From Megaustenia siamemsis (taxonomy: Eukaryota > Mollusca > Gastropoda > Stylommatophora > Ariophantidae), in the NCBI GenBank assembly GCA_032433765.1, contig JAVIAB010000025.1, positions 37,861,756-37,925,755 on the forward strand: 64,000 nucleotides of DNA, given 5' to 3'. This document shows, piece by piece, positions 56,401-64,000 of the stretch; the stretch's first letter is position 1; each line of letters begins with the position of its first letter. Below the pieces are notes generated by a model, which saw nothing but the letters and a program-made list of their open reading frames with translations, made no database searches and had not been told where the DNA came from. The position numbers were made by a program, and so were the translations under genes.

Positions 56401-57345
56401 CCCAGGTTGACAAAATCTGTCAGTTGTGCCCCAACAACCCCAAGAGTTGACAAAGTCTGTCAGTGGGGTCCCAACAACCCCCAGGTTGACAAAGTCTGTC
56501 AGTGGTGCCCCAAGAACCCCCAGGTTGACAGTCTTTCAGTGGTGCCCACAACCCACAGGTTGACAAAATCTGTCAGTGTTGCCCCAACAACCCCAAGGTT
56601 GACAAAATCTGTCAGTGTTGCCCCAACAACCCCCAGGTTGACAAAGTCTTCAGTGGTGTCCCAACAACCCCCAGGTTGACAAAGTCTGTTAGTGGTGCCC
56701 CAACAACCCCCAGTTTGACAAAGTCTGTCAGTGGTACCCCAACAACCCCAGGTTGACAAAGCCTATCAGTGGTGCCCCAACGACCTCCAGGTTGACAAAG
56801 TCTGTAAGTGGTGCCCCAACAACCTCCAGGTTGACAAAGTCTGTCAGTGGTACCCCAACAACGCCCAGGTTGACAAAGTATGTCAGTGGTGCCCCAACAA
56901 CCCTCAGGTTGACTAAGTCTGTCAGTGGTGCCCTAACGACTCCCAGGTTGACAAAGTCTGTCAGTTGTGCCCAAACAACCCCCATGTTGACAAAGGCTGT
57001 CAATGTTGCCCCAACAATTGCCCAGGTTGACAAAGTATGTAAGTGGTGCCCCAACAACCCCCATGTTGACAAAGGCTGTCAATGTTGCCCCAACAACCCC
57101 CAGGTTGACTAAGTCTGTCAGTGGTACTCCAACAACGCTCAGGTTGACAAAGTCTGTCAGTGGTGCCCCAACAACCCCAGGTTGACAAAGTCTGTCAGTG
57201 GTGCCCCAACGACTCCCAGGTTGACAAAGTCTGTCAGTTGTGCCCTAACAACCCCCAGGTTGACAAAGTCTGTCAGTGGTGCACCAACAACCCCCAGGTT
57301 GACAAAGTCTGTCAGTGGTGCCCCAACAATTGCCCTGGTTGTGAC
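50486..57345. repeat. 39-bp minisatellite, ~176 copies, 6.9 kb
   Basis: Unit of 39 bp containing gtctgtcagtggtgccccaa then caacctccaggttgac. Thirteen codons long, so forward frames read LTKSVSGAPTTSR and reverse frames VVGAPLTDLVNLE, both open for up to 273 residues. Single-base indels (near 50707, 50755, 51183, 52000, 52280) repeatedly break the frame. Higher-order repeats: aacatcctcc at 51411 and 52581 (1170 bp = 30 units); tcgcatgttgaca at 54301 and 55819 (~1518 bp). A divergent unit (gtcattgatgctgtaacagt) recurs in the right half. Confidence 0.95.
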
Positions 57346-57945
57346 ATGAAGATGTAGAAGATGGTAATATGTGCAACAATTTGTGGTATAAATGTGAAGA
57401 GAGTCACTGTGGTCAATGATATTTTCAGATAGCTTCAGTTTAATCCTTAAAAGCAGCTTCTAGATTCTCCCAGCCGTATATGGGTAACATAATTTTATTG
57501 ACAGCAAGATGACGATGTCATTCGCTGACTATCTTAGCCCAATGTATGCCGATGGTGGATCTATACAGGCACTATCATCGTGTTCATTGTACTTCACACT
57601 CGAGGGACATGTTTTCTTTCACAGACAAGTCCAGAGAAGGCATGAGCGCAGCCCCACAAGCGTGACGTCACGGGCCTATCACATTAACAAAGAGGTGAAA
57701 ATGAAATAGTCGTCGATGTTTCAAAATAAAAGAAAACAGGAAAGTGACTGGAGTTCATAGAGTTCACAGGAAATGTCACCACTGAAAGTAACAACATGGG
57801 CAGATGGGTGGAGGCAAGACGTGTTGGTGGTTTTCAAGGGATTCACGATATCACTGATTTACGTCACAGGAGATCTCTTTAGTAATAGTCTAGTTGGCGT
57901 TGACAGCATCCATCACGTCATCAACACCATCATAATCGTGACATC
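57346..57945. other. No recognisable feature
   Basis: Single-copy-looking sequence between two large repeats. The small forward frame 57509-57709 shows no recognisable motif. Confidence 0.5.
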
Positions 57946-60900
57946 ACCACCACCATTATTATCACCACAGCATCATTGCATTATTATTATCACCATCATC
58001 ATCAACATTATTAATATCCTCTCAATATCATCACCACCATTATTATCATCTCATTCCATCACAACCGTTATATCATCACCACCATTATATCGTCTCATTA
58101 TCATCACCACTATTATTGTCATCACATTATCATCACCACCATTATATCGTCTCATTATCATCACCACTATTATTATCATCACATTATCATCACCACCATT
58201 ATATAATCACCACCATTATATCGTCTCATTTCATCACCACTATTATTATCATCACATTATCATCACCACCATTACATCATCACCACCATTATATCGTCTC
58301 ATTATCATCACCACTATTATTATCATCACATTATCATCACCACCATTATATAATCACCACCATTATATCGTCTCATTTCATCACCACTATTATTATCATC
58401 TCATTATCATCACCACCATTATTATCATCACATTATCATCACCACCATTATTATCATCACATTATCATCACCACCATTACTATCATCACATTATCATCAC
58501 CACCATTATTATTATCATCACCACCATTATTATCATCTCATTATCATCACCACCAATATTATCATCTCATTATCATCACCACCATTATATCGTCTCATTA
58601 TCATCACCACTATTATTATCATCACATTATCATCACCACCATTATATCATCACCACCATTATATCGTTTCATTATCATCACCACCATTATATCGTCTCAT
58701 TATCATGACCACTATTATATCATCACCACCATTATATCGTCTCATTATCATCACCACCATTATATTGTCACATTATCATCACCACCATTATATCGTCTAA
58801 TTATCATCACCACCATTATATCGTCTCATTATCATCACCACCATTATATCGTCTCATTATCATCACCACTATTATATCATCACCACCATTATATCGTCTC
58901 ATTATCATCACCACCATTATATCGTCACATTATCATCACCACCATTATATCGTCACATTATCATCACCACCATTATATCGTCTAATTATCATCACCACCA
59001 TTATATCATCACATTATCATCACCACCATTATATCATCACCATTATTATATCGTCTCATTATCATCACCACCATTATATCGTCACATTATCATCACCACC
59101 ATTATATCGTCTCATAATGATCACCACCAATATATCGTCTCATTATCATCACCACCATTATTATCATCACATTATCATCATCACCATTATTATCATCAAA
59201 TTATCATCACCACCATTATATCACCACATTATGATCACCACCATTATTATCATCACATTATCATCACCACCATTATTATCATCAAATTATAATCACAACC
59301 ATTATATCATCACCTCCGTTATATCATCAAATATCATAACACCATAATATCATCATTATCATCACCATTATTATCATCACCATTATTATCATCAAATTAT
59401 CATCATCACCATTATATCATCACCACCATTATCATCACATTATCATCACCACTATTATATCACTGCCACCATTATCATCACATTATCATCACATTATCAT
59501 CACCACCATTATATCAACCCCACCAATATATCATCACATTATCATCAACACTATTATATCTTCACATTATCATCACCACCATTGTTATCATCACATTATC
59601 ATCACCACCATTACTATTATCACATTAGCATTACCACAATCATTATCATCACCATCATTATATCGTCTCATTATCATCACCACTATTATATCATCACCAC
59701 CATTATATCGTCTCATTATCATCACCACCATTATTATCATCACATTATCATCACCCCCATTATTATCATCAAATTATCATCACCACCAATATATCACCAC
59801 ATTATGATCACCACCATTATTATTATCACATTATCATCACCACCATTATTATCATCAAATTATAATCACAACCATTATATCATCACCTCCATTATATCAT
59901 CAAATTATCATAACACCATTATATCATCATTATCATCACCATTATTATCATCACATTATCATCTCCACCATTATTATCATCAAATTATCATCATCACCAT
60001 TATATCATCACCACCATTATCATCACATTATCATCACCACCATTATATCATCACCACCATTATCATCACATTATCATCACCACCATTATATCAACCCCAC
60101 CAATATATCATCACATTATCATCAACACTATTATATCATCACATTATCATCACCACCATTGTTATCATCACATTATCATCACAACCATTATTATAATTAA
60201 ATTATCATCACCACCTTTATTATCACCACATTATCATCACCATCAGTATTATCCTCAAATTATAATCACCACCATTACTATTATCACATTACCATTACCA
60301 CAATTATTATCAACACCACCATTATTATCATCACATTATCATGATCACCATTATTATTGTCATCAAATTATCTTTACATCCATTAGTCTTATCACTTTAG
60401 CATTACCACCATTATTATCATCACCAACATTATTATCACATTATCATCATCCCCATTATTATTGTCATCAAATTATAATCACCACCATTACTATTATCAC
60501 ATTAGCTTCTCCATCATTATTGTAATTACCACCATTATTATCATCACCACCAATATATCACCACATTATTATCACCACCATTGTTATCATCACATTATCA
60601 TCACCACCAGTATTATCATCACATTATCATCACCACCAGTATTATCATCACATTACCATCACCTCCATTCTTATCATCACCACCAGTATTATCATCACAT
60701 TATTATCACCACCAGTATTATCATCACATTATCATCACCACCAGTATTATCATCACATTATCATCACCTCCATTCTTATCATCACATTATCATCACCACT
60801 AGTATTATCATCACATTATTATCACCACCAGTATTATCATCACATTATCATCACCACCAGTATTATCATCACATTATCATCACCACCATTATTATCATCA

Positions 60901-61227
60901 CCACCAATATATCACCACATTATTATCACCACCATTGTTATCATCACAATATCATCACCACCATTCTTATCATCACATTATCATCACCACCATTGTTATC
61001 ATCACCACTATTATTATCATCACCACCATTATTAGCATCACCACCATTGTTAGCATCACCACCATTATTAGCATCACCACCATTGTTCTCATCACCACCA
61101 TTGTTATCATCACCACCATTGTTATCATCAACACCATTGTTATCATCAACACCATTGTTATCATCACCATCATTGTTATCATCAACACCATTGTTATCAC
61201 CACCATTGTTATCATCACATTATCATC
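57946..61227. repeat. ATC-type trinucleotide tract, 3.3 kb
   Basis: Built from cattatcatcaccacc and cattatatcgtctcatt-like blocks with trinucleotide phase, trending to ccaccattgttatcatca at the right. Local block duplications are present: the 59,160-59,400 and 59,700-60,000 stretches share long runs. All open frames are artefacts. It stops abruptly at a 5'-truncated non-LTR copy. Confidence 0.95.
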
Positions 61228-61500
61228 AGTTTGAAGGAATTCTCTATCACAGAAAGAAACTGGGAAAATCTGGCTGCAGATCGTAGCACATAGAGAACAG
61301 AAATTTAAATGGCACATCAACTTTCGAGACAGAGCTGATATCAATTCAGAAGACAAAAGGCGAAAGAGAAATGAGATGAGGCCAGGCACCACGAATACAT
61401 CTTGTAGATTCTCTGGACGGATCTGTCTATCCAATATTGGCAGATTCAGCCATGAGAGAAGCTGTTCAGTAAAACAACATCCAACATAAGACACTAATAT
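61228..61500 (+). pseudogene. Non-LTR family K 3' end, second copy
   Basis: Forward strand encodes SLKEFSITERNWENLAADRS, matching SLREFSISERNWENLTADRS of the left copy (2850-3255), and ends with the same gttcagtaaaacaacatcca junction. 5'-truncated within the SLKEF codons. A short extra segment (61480-61523) precedes the 32-bp array, whereas in the left copy the array follows directly. Confidence 0.9.
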
Positions 61501-61523
61501 TTTACCAAAAACTACTGACTTAG

Positions 61524-62155
61524 CATGATTGCTTGCTACCAACTATCTGTCATGACATGATTGATTGCTACCAACTATCTGTCATGACATGATTGATTGC
61601 TACCAACTATCTGTCATGACATGATCGATTGCTACCAACTATCTGTCATGACATGATTGCTTGCTACCAACTATCTGTCATGACATGATTGATTGCTACC
61701 AACTATCTGTCATGACATGATTGATTGCTACCAACTATCACATGATTGATTGCTACCAACTATCTGTCATGACATGATTGCTTGCTACCAACTATCTGTC
61801 ATGACATGATTGATTGCTACCAACTATCTGTCATGACATGATTGATTGCTACCAACTATCTGTCATGACATGATTGCTTGCTACCAACTATCTGTCATGA
61901 CATGATTGCTTGCTACCAACTATCTGTCATGACATGATTGATTGCTACCAACTATCTGTCATGACATGATTGATTGCTACCAACTATCTGTCATGACATG
62001 ATTGCTTGCTACCAACTATCTGTCATGACATGATTGCTTGCTACCAACTATCTGTCATGACATGATTGATTGCTACCAACTATCTGTCATGACATGATTG
62101 ATTGCTACCAACTATCTGTCATGACATGATTGATTGCTACCAACTATCTGTCATG
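61524..62155. repeat. 32-bp minisatellite array (right copy)
   Basis: About 20 copies of a unit with tgattgattgctaccaacta and tctgtcatgaca, alternating with tgattgcttgc. This is the reverse complement of the left array's unit with about three differences. One copy near 61740 has lost 12 bp. It follows the family-K 3' end, as at the left edge. Confidence 0.95.
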
Positions 62156-62289
62156 CTGCCAAAAGCCATATGATTACAATGGACATGTACTTGTCATATC
62201 TTTATTCCGTTGCCTCATCACGTACCCTACCCTGCTCTCGCTGTAGATTCAGAACCCCTGGTGCATCAATGTAAAACTCTTCAATTTTG

Positions 62290-62625
62290 TGAGTTTTGAA
62301 TGCACGTATGTTATTTATTCATGTGCGTATGTTTTTTTTTATGGATGCACATATGTTATTTATGAATGTACGTATGTTATTTATGAATATACGTATGTTA
62401 TTTATCATGTACATATGTTATTATGAATGTACGTATGTTATTTATTAATGCGCGCATGTTTTTATGAATGCACACATGTTATTTACGAATGTGCATATAT
62501 GTTTTTTATTAATGTGCGTATGTTATTTATTAATGTACATTTGATTTGTTATCTATAAATGCACGTATGTTATTTATAAATGTACGTACTTTATTTATGA
62601 AAGTACGTATATTTTATGAAATAAT
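62290..62625. repeat. Degenerate 21-bp array
   Basis: About 15 imperfect copies of tgaatgtacgtatgttattta with many substitutions and indels. Older than the other arrays. Confidence 0.85.
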
Positions 62626-63290
62626 CAACGCTCGATAATGTACGCAAACACTGCATTATCGTTTTGCTGTGTAATTCTATTGACTAGACCAAAGGCCACA
62701 CATACGCGAGGGGAAATAAACTACGAGTTCCAAAAGTTTATTAAATTAACGATTTCAAACGAGTACATTTGATGCATAATAAAGAGCAGTGTATTTGCAA
62801 AATCTGGAATTACATAGTTACTGTGCTGTTAGATATAATACATAGGAGAAAGAGAAATACACAGCTTGAATACAAGTATTCTTAGTCTGCACGAAGGACA
62901 GAATGATTCCTACCTTTGGCATGTCCCGACACGTAGAGGCAGGTATTAAGTGTACATGTGTGACAGGCAACACACACGTGTGCTCGTTTACGAGGGAAAC
63001 CTGGAGCGAGCACACGTTACAACTGGTAGCTCGTATCCCAGTGAAGGAAGGCCCGTGTATTGTTTTACCTGAGGCGCGTGAGGCTGGCAGTACTCAGCAC
63101 TGCTCGTCGTGGCCAGGAACACAGCAGCCAACTTCAGCCAAACTCAGTTACTGGTTATATCGCGTTTGGGTAACTTTGGGGGAGCGTAGGCAGAATTCTT
63201 GCCGAGGAAGATGTTGTGGCGAGCCAGAAGGGACAGACTACTTCCATTAGTAGTGACAAGTGACCTAATCAGGGGAGTCTGAATAATATT
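62626..63290. other. No recognisable feature
   Basis: Mixed sequence of normal composition. The forward frame 62903-63250 has no recognisable domain and I do not call it a gene. Confidence 0.45.
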
Positions 63291-63295
63291 TAATT

Positions 63296-63690
63296 TATTC
63301 ATCATTATCATCTTCATGTATCAGACCGGTTGACGTAGACGATCATGTCCTTCCACAATCTTCTACCCACAGTGCATCGTATCAATTCTGTTGACTGTTT
63401 TCCATGCCACGACAACAAGCTATCCATTACCTCCTCTCTTTGTCGTCCACAATCTCTCTTTCCTGTTATTTTGCCAGTTGTAACTAAGTATTCCAACCTT
63501 CCTCTTCTCATGACGTGCCCGAAAAAATGTTGATTGTTTCTTTCTGTTGTTTTTACGAGCTCCTTTTTTGTGTTGGCCTCTTTGAGAATGTCATCATTGC
63601 TCTTTGTTTAGCTGTCCAGGGAACTCTAAACATTGTTCTGAGAAATTCCATCTCTGTGGCCTCTGTCTTTCATTTGATTAATTTAGTTCA
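63296..63690 (-). pseudogene. Non-LTR family 1, 3' end
   Basis: ATC-rich tail at the left (tcatcattatcatcttcatg). Reverse frame 63314-63511 reads MRRGRLEYLVTTGKITGKRD, HGKQSTELIRCTVGRRLWKD and MIVYVNRSDT. Upstream, a QAKNNDDILKEAN-like block and a RMxRVPWTAK-like block follow in shifted frames. 5'-truncated. Confidence 0.88.
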
Positions 63691-63966
63691 TGATTGAACA
63701 ATACTTTGATAAGATCATTCCTTATCTTATCCTCTAAAATATGCCGGGAAACGTTACATTAAAGCGAAGGGGTAAGTAGTAATGGCGTAGGGAGAATGTT
63801 GTGTTAGTTCCAATGTTATTATATGATTAGCAGCATATTTTGAGAGTAGTGTGGCCTATACCACATCAGGCCGTCCCGCTATCCCATAAGGGGCTGTCCG
63901 ATCCTAGAACGATTTTGGTCACGTGGCAGACTGCGATGGTTTTTTTGGGGCCAAAAGATATTTTAG
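63691..63966. other. No recognisable feature
   Basis: Mixed sequence at the right edge. Confidence 0.4.
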
Positions 63967-63967
63967 A

Positions 63968-64000
63968 ACGTCCTTCCTTCCTTCCTTCCTTCCTTCCTTC
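63968..64000. repeat. (CCTT)n microsatellite
   Basis: Pure CCTT repeat running off the window. Confidence 0.95.

Noticed and set aside
50461..57345. Mucin-like gene encoded by the 39-bp repeat
   Set aside because: Frame is broken many times by single-base indels, the reverse strand is equally open, and there is no start, signal peptide or exon structure.
57509..57709. 66-residue forward frame between large repeats
   Set aside because: Too short, with no motif or context supporting a gene.
62903..63250. 115-residue forward frame as a possible gene
   Set aside because: No recognised motif, no splice or coding support visible, and the length is compatible with chance.

Overview
This is a stretch of eukaryotic, almost certainly animal, genomic DNA. 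It contains no host protein-coding gene, rRNA, true tRNA gene or CRISPR array that I can support. The content is tRNA-derived SINEs, 5'-truncated non-LTR retrotransposon 3' ends, one near-complete endonuclease-RT-RNase H retrotransposon, and a very high load of tandem repeats, together more than half the window. The SINE and non-LTR types suggest a marine invertebrate, most likely a lophotrochozoan such as a mollusc. That is an inference from repeat style, not a match to a species. Nearly all long open frames are artefacts of tandem repeats whose period is a multiple of three or which lack stops.

Layout. 0-4.5 kb: AAC-rich repeat, a 32-bp minisatellite with a 992-bp higher-order repeat, a reverse-strand non-LTR 3' end (family K) with a 58-bp array inside its coding sequence, a 41-bp AT-rich array and a SINE with a clean 13-bp target-site duplication (TSD). 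4.5-6.6 kb: a reverse-strand non-LTR 3' end swollen by a 61-bp array. 7.2-12.8 kb: 12-, ~43-, 18-, 28-, 28- and 33-bp arrays. 13.2-19.3 kb: a reverse-strand non-LTR remnant running into a 5.2-kb array of a 25-bp unit. 20-30 kb: several copies of a non-LTR family with a (GAT)n tail (family 1), two copies of an unrecognised repeat (X) ending in a 38-bp minisatellite, and 15-, 29-, 54/63- and 55-bp arrays. 30.4-31.3 kb: inverted pair of non-LTR 3' ends (family 2). 31.7-39.5 kb: 38-, 32-, 21-, 21- and 28-bp arrays and SINEs of several families, one nested in a 5'-truncated non-LTR copy, both with TSDs. 39.7-43.9 kb: a family-1 remnant inflated by a 3-kb 41-bp array, followed by an unexpanded copy. 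44.3-49.6 kb: inverted SINE-like copies, one split by a ~4.05-kb I/Jockey-like retrotransposon with a 13-bp TSD. 50.5-57.3 kb: a 39-bp array. 57.9-61.2 kb: ATC-type trinucleotide tract. 61.2-62.2 kb: a second family-K 3' end followed by the same 32-bp minisatellite family as at the left edge. The rest is short repeats and another family-1 3' end.

Main observation. At least six unrelated minisatellites (58, 61, 25, 54/63, 38 and 41 bp) translate into conserved C-terminal segments of non-LTR retrotransposon proteins and sit at the matching point inside an element remnant. A seventh (32 bp) follows the same 3' end in two separate copies. Retrotransposon 3' ends therefore look like the seeds of the minisatellites here. 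Several arrays then grew further by large higher-order duplications (342 bp to ~1.8 kb). Element X, a repeat family carrying a minisatellite at one terminus, and a ~360-bp insertion with a hammerhead-like motif are the most likely undescribed entities.
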